Source: an uncultured Bacteroidales bacterium (GTDB lineage Bacteria > Bacteroidota > Bacteroidia > Bacteroidales > P3). From it: a stretch of DNA of 31,889 bases. Shown here one piece after another: positions 1 through 6,505 of the stretch (position 1 is the first letter of the stretch; each line of letters opens with the position of its first letter). The DNA is taken from NCBI GenBank assembly GCA_946540365.1, contig CAMNIH010000004.1:1-31889 (forward strand), given 5' to 3'. Below the pieces are notes generated by a model that did no database searches, was not told where the DNA came from, and worked only from the letters and a program-made list of their open reading frames with translations. The position numbers and the translations under genes were made by a program.

Positions 1-101
1 TTCCAGCCGGCGGCGGTGATACCCCAGTTGTTGGTGGAGTTCTTGTTGCCGTTGATGCGGACCTTTCTTCTCTTCACTTTTTTGTTAGCATTGATACCCA
101 T
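1..101 (-). CDS. Unrecognised basic protein, N-terminal part only
   Basis: The first 33 codons of a minus-strand gene that runs off the left edge. Translation from the ATG at 101-99 begins MGINANKKVKRRKVRING and continues with an Asn-rich stretch ending in GITAAGW. The N-terminus is strongly basic and has no signal peptide or membrane helix in the visible part. The start is supported by a good Bacteroidota promoter at 177-208, which gives a leader of roughly 70 bases, and by the absence of any other gene in the gap. I do not recognise the family. The basic start could suit a nucleic-acid-binding or ribosome-associated protein, but that is only a guess from composition. The reading frame could also be spurious, since only 33 codons are visible. 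Confidence 0.5.
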   Translation of the reverse strand, partial: MGINANKKVKRRKVRINGNKNSTNNWGITAAGW

Positions 102-145
102 GGTGTATACTTTTTTATTGTTTATATTCTTGACAATCAGTTACT

Positions 146-163
146 CAAGGCAAAAATGCCTTG
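146..163 (-). promoter_or_regulatory. Leader hairpin, 7-bp perfect stem
   Basis: CAAGGCA and TGCCTTG flank a four-base AAAA loop. The hairpin lies just downstream of the expected transcription start of the minus-strand gene at 101, so it would form near the 5' end of its leader RNA. On the minus strand the loop is TTTT and no T-run follows the stem, so it does not look like a terminator. It may stabilise the 5' end or bind a regulator; the role is inferred only from position. Confidence 0.4.
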
Positions 164-176
164 CGAAAACGTGCTG

Positions 177-208
177 CAAAGATACTAACATTTTTTAAAC
201 CACACAAA
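177..208 (-). promoter_or_regulatory. Bacteroidota-type promoter for the gene at 1-101
   Basis: On the minus strand the sequence reads TTTG (208-205), a 20-base spacer, then TATCTTTG (184-177). This matches the -33 TTTG / -7 TAnnTTTG pattern of primary-sigma promoters in this phylum. The -33 box begins only about 14 bases past the ygcG-like stop codon, so the downstream gene has its own promoter packed tightly behind its neighbour. Confidence 0.7.
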
Positions 209-221
209 TTATTTTTCTATT

Positions 222-995
222 TTAGAAGCGTCCCGAGGCTCCGCCGCCACCGAAACTGCCTCCGCCGAAGCCGCCGAAACCGCCTCCTCCGAAGCCTCCG
301 CCGCCCCAGGAATGGCCCGAGCCGCCTCCGAAGAAGAAGCCGCCCGTGCCGCCGCTGCCGCCCCCGTGCCACTGCTCGGGGTGTTTCTTGGCCGAGACGA
401 TGACCAGCACCACGATGACGGCCATGATGAGCACGAAGACGCCCAGCGCCACCAGCCCGGCCGTGCGCTCGTCCTTGCGGTACTGCGCGTAGCTGTACTC
501 GCCCGCCAGGACGGGCTCGATGATCTCCAGCGCCGCCGTCAGGGCCCCGTAGTAGTCGCCCTCGCTCAGCTGGTCGAGCATGCGTTCGTCGATGATATGC
601 TTGCAGAAGACGTCGGGCAACGCCCCCTCGGCCCCGTAGCCGGTGGCAATGGCCACGGCGCCCCAGTCCTCGTCGGCGGTCTTGCTCTTGATGAGGATGA
701 CCACGCCGTTGTCGAACTCGGCCTGTCCCACGCCCCACCGCTCGCCGATGCGCTGTGCCACGGCGTTCTCGTCGTCGCCGTCGAGGGTGGGGGTGATGAC
801 GATGAGTATCTGGTTCGAAGTCGAGTCGTTGAAGGCTACCAGCCGCTGCTCCAGTGTGTTGACCTGCTCGGCGCTGAGTATGCCCGAGTAGTCGTTCACC
901 AGCCGGTTCGTCTTCTCCGGCAGCCACTCGGCCCGCGCCGCCAGCGACGCGAACAGCAGCAGCAACCATATCAAATATCTGCCCTTGCGGAACAT
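222..995 (-). CDS. TPM-domain (YgcG family) membrane protein with Gly-rich tail
   Basis: A 257-residue exported membrane protein. Residues 1-22 are a signal peptide ending ARA. Residues about 30-155 form a TPM domain (VNDYSGILS start, then an alpha/beta core with DNGVVILI and ATGYGAEGALPD). A single transmembrane helix lies near residues 180-201, and a tail of about 55 residues is extremely rich in Gly with Phe and Ser. This order is typical of YgcG-type proteins. In related plant and bacterial proteins the TPM domain has weak phosphatase activity or helps assemble membrane complexes; the bacterial role is largely unknown. It starts 35 bases after the lemA stop on the same strand. LemA/YgcG pairing is common in bacteria, so the two probably form an operon and work together at the membrane. 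The GC-rich tail creates long shadow reading frames on both strands. Confidence 0.88.
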   Translation of the reverse strand: MFRKGRYLIWLLLLFASLAARAEWLPEKTNRLVNDYSGILSAEQVNTLEQRLVAFNDSTSNQILIVITPTLDGDDENAVAQRIGERWGVGQAEFDNGVVILIKSKTADEDWGAVAIATGYGAEGALPDVFCKHIIDERMLDQLSEGDYYGALTAALEIIEPVLAGEYSYAQYRKDERTAGLVALGVFVLIMAVIVVLVIVSAKKHPEQWHGGGSGGTGGFFFGGGSGHSWGGGGFGGGGFGGFGGGSFGGGGASGRF

Positions 996-1030
996 CTGAC
1001 TTTACTGATTAACGATTGTCTGCTTGTCAG

Positions 1031-1627
1031 TTAGAAATCGAACTCGACCTTCACGGGTTCGGCGGCCTCCTCGGGAGCGGTGAAGTAGCCTTTCTTCTCG
1101 AAGCCGAGCATGCCGGCGATCATGCTGGCCGGGAAGCGTCGCAGCATCGTGTTGTACTTCTGCACGGCCTCGTTGAATTTGCCACGCTCCACGGTGATGC
1201 GGTTCTCGGTGCCCTCCAGCTGCGTCTGCAGGTCGCGGAAGCCCTGGGTGGCAGTCAGTTCAGGGTAGCGCTCGACGGTCACCTTGATGGTGTTGGCCAC
1301 GGCCTTGCTCAGGTTGTCCTGGGCCTTTTGGTAGGCTTTGATCTGCTCCTCGCTCAGCTGCGAGGGGTCCACCTGGGTCTGCTCCACGCCGGCGCGGGCG
1401 TTGGTCACCTCGGTCAGCACGCTCTTCTCGTAGTCGGCTGCCCCCTGCACGGTGGCCACCAGCTGCGGGATGAGGTCCATGCGGCGCTTGTACACGTTTT
1501 CTACTTGGCTCCAAGCCTGTTGCACGCCTTCGTCGGCAGTGACAAGGCGGTTGTTGACGTTCACGCCCCACAGGAAAATGATGGCGACGACGGCCACGAG
1601 GGCCACAATGATTCCGGTTTTCTTCAT
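1031..1627 (-). CDS. lemA: LemA family protein
   Basis: A 198-residue protein with one N-terminal membrane helix (residues about 4-22) that starts MKKTGIIVALVAVV, followed by a long helical domain. Family hallmarks are visible: the NNRLVTADEGVQQAWSQVEN segment, the YKRRMDLIPQLVATVQG segment, a TATQGFRDLQTQLEGTENRI segment and an FPASMIAGMLGFE segment near the end. The length is normal for LemA. The family was named for a Listeria protein; its biochemical role remains unsettled, but the fold is a helical bundle anchored in the membrane and facing outward. It is the first gene of a likely two-gene operon with the TPM-domain protein downstream. No TAnnTTTG element was found upstream on the minus strand, so its promoter is unassigned. 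Confidence 0.93.
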   Translation of the reverse strand: MKKTGIIVALVAVVAIIFLWGVNVNNRLVTADEGVQQAWSQVENVYKRRMDLIPQLVATVQGAADYEKSVLTEVTNARAGVEQTQVDPSQLSEEQIKAYQKAQDNLSKAVANTIKVTVERYPELTATQGFRDLQTQLEGTENRITVERGKFNEAVQKYNTMLRRFPASMIAGMLGFEKKGYFTAPEEAAEPVKVEFDF

Positions 1628-1777
1628 TTTGTAATACTATTGTTTCGTTATTATAATGCGCTATAACGGGTGGCTGCCTCCTTTTAGTATGTCGGACTCA
1701 TTCTTTTTTTTGCCATACCCTTCAGCGTCATGCTCTTTGTCGCCCCTCCCATCCGTCCGCTGCGCCGGTTATGCTGC

Positions 1778-1832
1778 CTGCATCCCCTCTGCACCATCTC
1801 TGCATCCCCTCTGCATCATCTCTGCATATATG
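1778..1832. repeat. Five 11-bp units, each beginning CTGCA
   Basis: A 22-bp unit (1778-1799) repeats at 1800-1821 with one mismatch. Each half is an 11-mer that begins CTGCA: CTGCATCCCCT, CTGCACCATCT, CTGCATCCCCT, CTGCATCATCT, then a fifth, diverged copy CTGCATATATG at 1822-1832. The 11-bp period is close to one turn of B-DNA, so the units face the same side of the helix. That would suit cooperative protein binding between divergent genes, but slippage-generated sequence without function is equally possible. Confidence 0.65.
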
Positions 1833-1972
1833 CGGTGGTGGCGCAAGGTGTGAGTGTTTTATATGTCAGGCTCCGGGCGTGGAAATGGGGTGCGTTTCAT
1901 AAATAATGTTAAATCGCCCGCCTGCCGGGCTGTCGTGGGCGGTTTTTCGGCCTGTGTGGGCTTCTTTTTTCG

Positions 1973-1980
1973 TAATTTTG
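1973..1980 (+). promoter_or_regulatory. Promoter -7 element for the sigma factor operon
   Basis: TAATTTTG matches the Bacteroidota TAnnTTTG -7 element. The distance to the ATG at 2026 (about 45 bases) is normal. I see no good TTTG box at the expected upstream spacing, so this promoter may be weak or need an activator or an alternative sigma factor, possibly the encoded one. Confidence 0.55.
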
Positions 1981-2025
1981 CATTTCCGATTTTACTTTCG
2001 GCCCTGCCGAGCGTATAACAAGCAA

Positions 2026-2559
2026 ATGAACGCCACGAACGACATAGAACTGATGCGCCAGGTGCGCCAAGGCAGCGAGGCAGCCCTGCGCGAACTCATC
2101 GACCGCCATCGCATGCGTCTCTACAGGCTGGCCTACAATCTATTGGACGACCGCGCCGCGGCCGACGATGCCGTGCAGGAGACCTTCATCCGCCTCTGGC
2201 AGCACGCGCGGCGCTTCCGGCCCGATAGCAGCGTAAGCTCTTGGCTGTGTACCATCTGCGCCCGGCGCTGCTACGACGAGTTGCGCCGCCGTCGCCGCCA
2301 CCGCGAGACCGTCGCGCAGCTTGTGCTCGACGATGTCTGCCCCGACACCCTTGAGGCGTCAGAACTCATGGCCCTCCTGCAGCGGGTGGTCGCCATCTTG
2401 CCGACAAAGCAACGGGTTGTCTATCAGCTGCGTGAAATCGAACAAATGGACGCCGACGAGGTGGCTGCCGCCACCCGCCTCAGTGTCGACCAGGTGAAGG
2501 CCAACCTCTATCTGGCCCGCACTACGGTACGTGAAAAGTTAAAGCAATATGGAATATAA
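2026..2559 (+). CDS. RNA polymerase sigma factor, ECF (sigma-70 family)
   Basis: A 177-residue two-domain sigma factor. Sigma region 2 covers roughly residues 10-95 and includes LIDRHRMRLYRLAYNLLDD, then AADDAVQETFIRLWQHARRF, the core-binding and -10 recognition helices. Region 4 covers about residues 110-172 and includes LPTKQRVVYQLREIEQMDADE and a helix-turn-helix with LSVDQVKANLYLARTTVREKL. The start at 2026 is chosen because family similarity begins there and the frame upstream crosses the likely promoter. It would redirect RNA polymerase to a dedicated regulon, usually under control of a membrane anti-sigma factor. The next gene overlaps its end by 11 bases and encodes a small membrane protein, a plausible regulator. 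Confidence 0.92.
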   Translation: MNATNDIELMRQVRQGSEAALRELIDRHRMRLYRLAYNLLDDRAAADDAVQETFIRLWQHARRFRPDSSVSSWLCTICARRCYDELRRRRRHRETVAQLVLDDVCPDTLEASELMALLQRVVAILPTKQRVVYQLREIEQMDADEVAAATRLSVDQVKANLYLARTTVREKLKQYGI

Positions 2560-2863
2560 CGAATTGATAACAAGAGTGCAGCAGTCGACGGTCGACGTGC
2601 CCGACACCGACGCCATCCTGGGCTCGATGCGGCGCACCGTGCGGCGACGGGAGCTCCGGTGCCGAACCCTCCTTTCGTCGGCTTTCGTCCTTATATCGGG
2701 CGTGGCGATGGCCCTCCCGCTGGCTACACCACAGGTGTCCAGCGAGTTGACGCTCGCCGAGCGCGTCAGCCGTTCGCTCGATGTGCGCCCCAACGACATC
2801 CCGGCCCCGCTGCTCGGATACCAACATTCAATGCATAATCGTCAAATACTTACCTTGATATGA
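2549..2863 (+). CDS. Small single-pass membrane protein, candidate anti-sigma factor
   Basis: A 104-residue protein whose ATG lies inside the last codons of the sigma gene (11-base overlap), implying translational coupling. Residues 1-40 are a polar, Arg-rich cytoplasmic-type segment (SMRRTVRRRELRCR), residues about 41-59 a hydrophobic helix, and residues 60-104 a short outer part. I recognise no domain. By position and topology (cytoplasmic N-terminus, one helix, periplasmic tail) it resembles small anti-sigma factors, yet it is shorter than typical anti-sigma proteins and shows no zinc-binding His/Cys motif. The role is inferred from context only. Confidence 0.7.
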   Translation: MEYNELITRVQQSTVDVPDTDAILGSMRRTVRRRELRCRTLLSSAFVLISGVAMALPLATPQVSSELTLAERVSRSLDVRPNDIPAPLLGYQHSMHNRQILTLI

Positions 2864-3843
2864 AACGCAATCTTTTCTTTTCCGCCCTTGCGGCTGCCCT
2901 CTTCTTCTCGTGCGGAAGCGAGTATGTGATCACCGACTCGGTGGGCCGCAACCTCGACGGCACCCGCACCGTCCTCAGCAAGGACACCACCTCGCTGGCC
3001 AACACGGTGTACGGCTCGTGGGACCGTCAGCCGTTGGCCTCCCCGCAAGCCTATGATTTTCGTGTGCTTACGGATACGATGCGCTATTGTTACACCGCCC
3101 CGATGGCCCGCGACGGCTGGACCCTCGCCGACGACAGTCTCTCCCGCATGCTCCGGCCGCAAGTGTCTGTTTCCAAGAGTTTCCAGTGGTTCACCACCCG
3201 CTATCGCTACACGGCGCGCTTCCCGAAGCTCGACAGCTTGCCGGTGCCCATCACCGACTACCTCTCGCCCGACGAGGCCGAGCTCCTGTTCGGTCAGCAC
3301 GAATGGCCGGCCGACTGGAACGGCGCCGATATGTATGCGTTGCTGGATAAGTTGAATACCAAGTATGTACAATGGTTCAGCCACTGCTTCTTCGAGGCGC
3401 AATACAATGAGTACATGCGTGTGCTCGACAGTGCGCAGCGTTCGCTTCTGGCGCAGCGGCACGACACGCTTCTCGCCATGGTTTTGGACGACCTGGACGA
3501 CGACACCCAGTCGTCGTTGGCCTCCAAGGCTAAACTCTTTCCGGAACTCGACTTTGTGAGCGACTACTACAAGTCGATCGAGATACAAGGCGTCGTATCA
3601 GAATGGATGGAAGAGCTTGGTTTCGAGAAGCATATTCTCTGGAGCGTCGAACTGCCCGGCGGCCGCACCAACGAGCATAAGGTCAGCGTGGACCGCCTTC
3701 TGCTGGACGACTATATAATAGAAGAAACAGGCCGCACCATCAACTGGTGGGCCTGTGGGTTGACATTGCTGCTGGTGATGGCCGCTGCCGCGTGGTTTAT
3801 CCTTCGCGGTGCTCCTTGCGGAGCAGGTCGTTCACTGTCTTGA
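2860..3843 (+). CDS. Lipoprotein with C-terminal membrane helix, sigma-operon partner
   Basis: A 327-residue protein that overlaps the previous gene by ATGA (2860-2863). The N-terminus is a lipoprotein signal, with a basic start, a hydrophobic core and a lipobox LFFSC that puts the acylated Cys at residue 18. The body (residues about 20-290) is soluble and rich in Trp, Tyr and Asp, with no domain that I recognise. A second hydrophobic helix lies near residues 296-315, followed by a short Gly/Cys/Arg tail. Having both a lipid anchor and a C-terminal helix is unusual. Alternatively, the N-terminal helix is an uncleaved anchor. Linked to a sigma factor and a small membrane protein, it may sense envelope conditions. 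The last 47 bases overlap the convergent DUF4301 gene. Confidence 0.82.
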   Translation: MKRNLFFSALAAALFFSCGSEYVITDSVGRNLDGTRTVLSKDTTSLANTVYGSWDRQPLASPQAYDFRVLTDTMRYCYTAPMARDGWTLADDSLSRMLRPQVSVSKSFQWFTTRYRYTARFPKLDSLPVPITDYLSPDEAELLFGQHEWPADWNGADMYALLDKLNTKYVQWFSHCFFEAQYNEYMRVLDSAQRSLLAQRHDTLLAMVLDDLDDDTQSSLASKAKLFPELDFVSDYYKSIEIQGVVSEWMEELGFEKHILWSVELPGGRTNEHKVSVDRLLLDDYIIEETGRTINWWACGLTLLLVMAAAAWFILRGAPCGAGRSLS

Positions 3844-5323
3844 CGGGGTTGAAGGTGGCCACCGGCACCTCGACGAAGAGGGTGATCCAGTCGGCCATGG
3901 CTCCGTTCCAGAGTCCGGGGAGCTCTTGCGACTTCAGCGTCAGGGCTCCCTTGCTCTTTTTGCTGATGAAGCCCGTCTGCGGGTCGACATACTGGCGCAG
4001 GTCGAAGTAGCGGCCGCGGTAGTTCTTGGTGCTGCACACCAGGTCGACCGGGTTGAAGTGGGTCGAGGCCTGGAAGATCTCCTCCTGCTGCGGATCCTTG
4101 TGGTTCACCTGGGCCGATTCCACGATTTGCAGGCTTCTACGACATTTGGAATCAATCGTATAGAAGGGGCCGCCACCGGGCTCGCCCAGGTTCTTCACCA
4201 TGCCGCAGATGCGCATCGGTCGGTTGAGCAGGCCGTGGAGAGTCTTGGCGTCGCAACCCTCTGGTACCATGATGTTCAGCTCCTCTTTGGCGAAGTGTAT
4301 CGCCTTGCGCAGCGTCTTCTCGTCGGGCTGGTGGTCGAGGGCGCGGAGGGTCTCGAAGGTCTTTTCCTTCAGTTCGAACAGCATGCCGGCCAGTACCTGC
4401 TTGTAGATCACGGTGGTATGCTTCATCCAGTCAGGAACCACGTTGTCGATGTTCTTGATGAAGATGATGTCGGCGCGTTGCTCGTTGAGGTTCTCGATGA
4501 GGGCTCCATGTCCACCGGGGCGGAAGATGAGGCGCCCCTCCTCGTCGCGCAGGGGTTGGTTCTGCTCGTCGACGGCGATGATGTCGGTGTAGTGTTTTTG
4601 CTCCGAGAAGCTGACTTTCAGCTTGATGTTGAAGGTGCTTTCATAGTATTGCTTCACCTCGGCCAGTTTGCGGCGGAAGGCTGTGCGGTGCTCGGGCGAG
4701 ATGGTGAAGTGCAGGTGGACCGTGCCGTCGCTGCAGCGTGAATAGAGGACGCCTTCGACGATATGTTCCTCGAACGGAGTGCGTTGCACCTCGCCGTAGC
4801 GGTGGAATTTCAGCAGCGCTTTGGGCAGGCTGCCGTACCCCAGGTATTGTTCTTTGAGCAGGAAGTTGATGACCGTGCTGTAGTCGCCTCGTTGGAGGTA
4901 TTCCTCAATGTCGAGGTCGGCCGATGCCATGCTGGCTTTCAGGTCGTTGAAGAAGGCAAAGGAGTGGATGTGCTCCAGAAATTCCTTCACCTCGGGAAAC
5001 TCTTTGTCGAAGTTGGTGGCCACGCCGAAGTATGTGGAAGCGAAGGAGTAGAGATCCTTGAACATGCGGGTGGCCGCACCCGAGGCGGGGACGAACTTGA
5101 GCAGTTTCTGGCTTTTGCAGAGGGTGCGGTAGAGTTTGGCGTAGCGTGCGATGTCCTTGTCGTCCAGTACGATGATGCCGCCATTGTCAGGGGTGGCTGC
5201 GGCATCGAGGCGGGTCTTGGGGAATCCTTGTTTGAAGTGGTCTATCTGTTGCTGTACGCGTTCAACAGAAAGACCCAGTTCGTTGAGTTGAACCAGGTCT
5301 TTATCGGTGGGGGTAAATGTCAT
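3797..5323 (-). CDS. DUF4301 family protein, nucleotidyltransferase-like
   Basis: A 508-residue cytoplasmic protein with no signal peptide. It resembles the DUF4301 family, which is found mainly in Bacteroidota. Near residue 78 it has VPASGAATRMFKDL, which resembles the G-x-G-x-x-TRM-x-K nucleotide-binding loop of sugar-nucleotide transferases. Further on, a FRPGGHGALIENLN segment and a KNIDNVVPDWMK segment resemble the sugar/uridine-binding parts of UTP-dependent pyrophosphorylases. From these I infer an NTP-dependent nucleotidyltransferase or a relative; no substrate can be named. It begins 12 bases after the small lipoprotein gene and is probably co-transcribed with it. Its 3' end overlaps the convergent sigma-operon lipoprotein gene by 47 bases. 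Confidence 0.85.
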   Translation of the reverse strand: MTFTPTDKDLVQLNELGLSVERVQQQIDHFKQGFPKTRLDAAATPDNGGIIVLDDKDIARYAKLYRTLCKSQKLLKFVPASGAATRMFKDLYSFASTYFGVATNFDKEFPEVKEFLEHIHSFAFFNDLKASMASADLDIEEYLQRGDYSTVINFLLKEQYLGYGSLPKALLKFHRYGEVQRTPFEEHIVEGVLYSRCSDGTVHLHFTISPEHRTAFRRKLAEVKQYYESTFNIKLKVSFSEQKHYTDIIAVDEQNQPLRDEEGRLIFRPGGHGALIENLNEQRADIIFIKNIDNVVPDWMKHTTVIYKQVLAGMLFELKEKTFETLRALDHQPDEKTLRKAIHFAKEELNIMVPEGCDAKTLHGLLNRPMRICGMVKNLGEPGGGPFYTIDSKCRRSLQIVESAQVNHKDPQQEEIFQASTHFNPVDLVCSTKNYRGRYFDLRQYVDPQTGFISKKSKGALTLKSQELPGLWNGAMADWITLFVEVPVATFNPVKTVNDLLRKEHREG

Positions 5324-5335
5324 GTTGTATGTAGT

Positions 5336-5716
5336 TTAGAATCGAACCTCGCTGGAGAGTACCACCTGTGTTGTCTTGGTTTCGCCTTCGATGAGACGAA
5401 CCGTGCCGGTGCCCATGCGGTAGCCTCCGTTTTCGAGGTTCAGGCGCACCTGGATCGAGATGATGGCCGGATTGATGAAAGAGGTGGTGAAGATGCCCTC
5501 GCCATTGGTGACGCCGCTACGGTAGTTGTAGTCGCTTTCGTTGCAGTTGAACTGGTAAGTCTCCACAACGGCACCAGAAACGGGTGTTTTTTGAATCTCG
5601 TCAATCACCAAAACCTCCAAATAACTGTTCGTGTCGCTGTCGCACGAATTAAAGAGGGCCATGGGTAAAAGGCTGAAAAACAGCAGTAGGGAGAATGTGT
5701 GGATTTTTTTCTTCAT
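5336..5716 (-). CDS. Small lipoprotein with Ig-like regulatory domain
   Basis: A 126-residue lipoprotein. A Lys-rich start, hydrophobic core and lipobox LFNSC put the acylated Cys at residue 25. The mature part (residues about 33-120) looks like a single carboxypeptidase-regulatory or transthyretin-like beta-sandwich: VLVIDEIQKTPVSGAVVET, then a VTNGEGIFTTSF turn, and an all-beta end. Such domains often serve as surface spacers or adhesive modules in this phylum. It is the first gene of a likely pair with the DUF4301 gene and diverges from the cyclophilin gene. Its putative promoter element (5770-5777) overlaps head-on with the cyclophilin promoter. Confidence 0.82.
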   Translation of the reverse strand: MKKKIHTFSLLLFFSLLPMALFNSCDSDTNSYLEVLVIDEIQKTPVSGAVVETYQFNCNESDYNYRSGVTNGEGIFTTSFINPAIISIQVRLNLENGGYRMGTGTVRLIEGETKTTQVVLSSEVRF

Positions 5717-5728
5717 AAAACTATAATT

Positions 5729-5764
5729 TTTGTCTTGTTATGTCTATTTTTCTTCTTATTTTTG
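5729..5764 (+). promoter_or_regulatory. Promoter for the cyclophilin-pheS-folB group
   Basis: TATTTTTG at 5757-5764 matches the -7 TAnnTTTG element. Upstream candidates for the -33 box are TTTG at 5729-5732 (24-base spacer) and TTG at 5735-5737 (19-base spacer). The start codon is at 5798, giving a leader of under 30 bases. Confidence 0.65.
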
Positions 5765-5769
5765 CATTG

Positions 5770-5777
5770 CAAAATTA
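5770..5777 (-). promoter_or_regulatory. Opposing -7 element for the small lipoprotein gene
   Basis: Read on the minus strand the sequence is TAATTTTG, a match to TAnnTTTG. It points toward the plus-strand element at 5757-5764; the two form a palindrome TTTTGCA-T-TGCAAAA (5760-5774). I see no clear -33 TTTG at the right distance on the minus strand, so this promoter is less certain than its partner. Confidence 0.45.
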
Positions 5778-5797
5778 GTAAAAATAATCAATATAGG

Positions 5798-6481
5798 ATG
5801 AAAAAAATCTCTTTTGTTGCAATTTTTTTGCTGACGTTAAGCATCGGATTGGTGCAAGGTGCATTCGCACAGGATCTTAAGAAGGACAAGAGGGTGCGGG
5901 TGGAAATGGTTACCACAGAGGGTAAAATGGTGATTATGCTATACAATGAGACCCCTTTGCACCGTGACAATTTCCTGAAATTGGTCAAAACTCACGCTTA
6001 TGACAGCCTGTTGTTCCATCGTGTGATCAGGAATTTTATGATCCAGGCCGGCGATCCCAACTCGCGGAATGCCAAACCCAATCAGATGCTGGGGGATGGC
6101 ACGCTGGGCTATACTGTTCCGGCGGAATTCCGTCCCGACCTGTTCCATCGTAAGGGTGCCTTGTGCGCTGCACGCCAGGGCGATAACGTCAATCCGAAGA
6201 AGGAATCGTCGGCATCGCAGTTCTATATTGTGCAAGGACAGCCGTGGGATGCCGCCACGCTGGATATGATGGAGAAGCGCTTTGGCAAGCCGATTCCGGC
6301 CGAGCGCCGTAAAGTGTATATGACCGAAGGCGGTACGCCTCACCTGGACGGTGACTATACCGTGTTCGGACAGGTGGTTGAGGGGATGGAGGTTGTGGAT
6401 AAGATCGCAGCCGTCCAAACGGGCCCTGCAGACCGTCCGGTGAGGGATGTGCGAATCCTGAGTGTTAAAGTGATTAAATAA
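5798..6481 (+). CDS. Exported cyclophilin-type peptidyl-prolyl isomerase
   Basis: A 227-residue protein with a signal peptide (residues 1-24, ending AFA before Gln25) and one cyclophilin domain. Catalytic-site features are visible: F73-H-R75-V-I, F80, Q83-A-G-D86, S140-Q-F-Y-I-V, and a final DGDYTVFGQVVEGM segment. The usual QGGD is QAGD here. It should speed cis-trans isomerisation of prolyl bonds in the periplasm or at the outer membrane. The start at 5798 is chosen because the signal peptide begins there and the promoter lies just upstream; an earlier in-frame ATG at 5699 would read through the promoter. An insertion between residues about 145 and 182 is typical of bacterial forms. It precedes pheS by 24 bases. 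Confidence 0.93.
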   Translation: MKKISFVAIFLLTLSIGLVQGAFAQDLKKDKRVRVEMVTTEGKMVIMLYNETPLHRDNFLKLVKTHAYDSLLFHRVIRNFMIQAGDPNSRNAKPNQMLGDGTLGYTVPAEFRPDLFHRKGALCAARQGDNVNPKKESSASQFYIVQGQPWDAATLDMMEKRFGKPIPAERRKVYMTEGGTPHLDGDYTVFGQVVEGMEVVDKIAAVQTGPADRPVRDVRILSVKVIK

Positions 6482-6505
6482 ACTGTGACAAAAAAACTAA
6501 TATAA

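Larger units (their letters stand above)
1628..2025. other. Divergent intergenic region between lemA and the sigma factor gene
   Basis: A 398-base gap between divergent genes. It holds the 11-bp-phased repeat at 1778-1832 and a promoter element for the sigma factor at 1973-1980. I see no convincing coding region. The reading frame that extends the sigma gene upstream to 1906 has no sigma-factor character and crosses the promoter element, so it was not used. Confidence 0.6.

Noticed and set aside
312..1666. Long plus-strand frames opposite the TPM-domain and lemA genes
   Set aside because: The minus-strand genes match known families with proper starts; the plus frames are compositional shadows of GC-rich coding DNA.
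1906..2025. A 40-residue N-terminal extension of the sigma factor
   Set aside because: It spans the TAATTTTG promoter element and has no resemblance to sigma factors; the family pattern begins after the ATG at 2026.
3809..5668. Plus-strand frames of 310 and 301 codons opposite DUF4301
   Set aside because: No recognisable family features; they run opposite a well-supported 508-residue protein.
5699..5797. A 33-residue N-terminal extension of the cyclophilin
   Set aside because: It crosses the promoter and overlaps the divergent lipoprotein start; a normal signal peptide begins at 5798.
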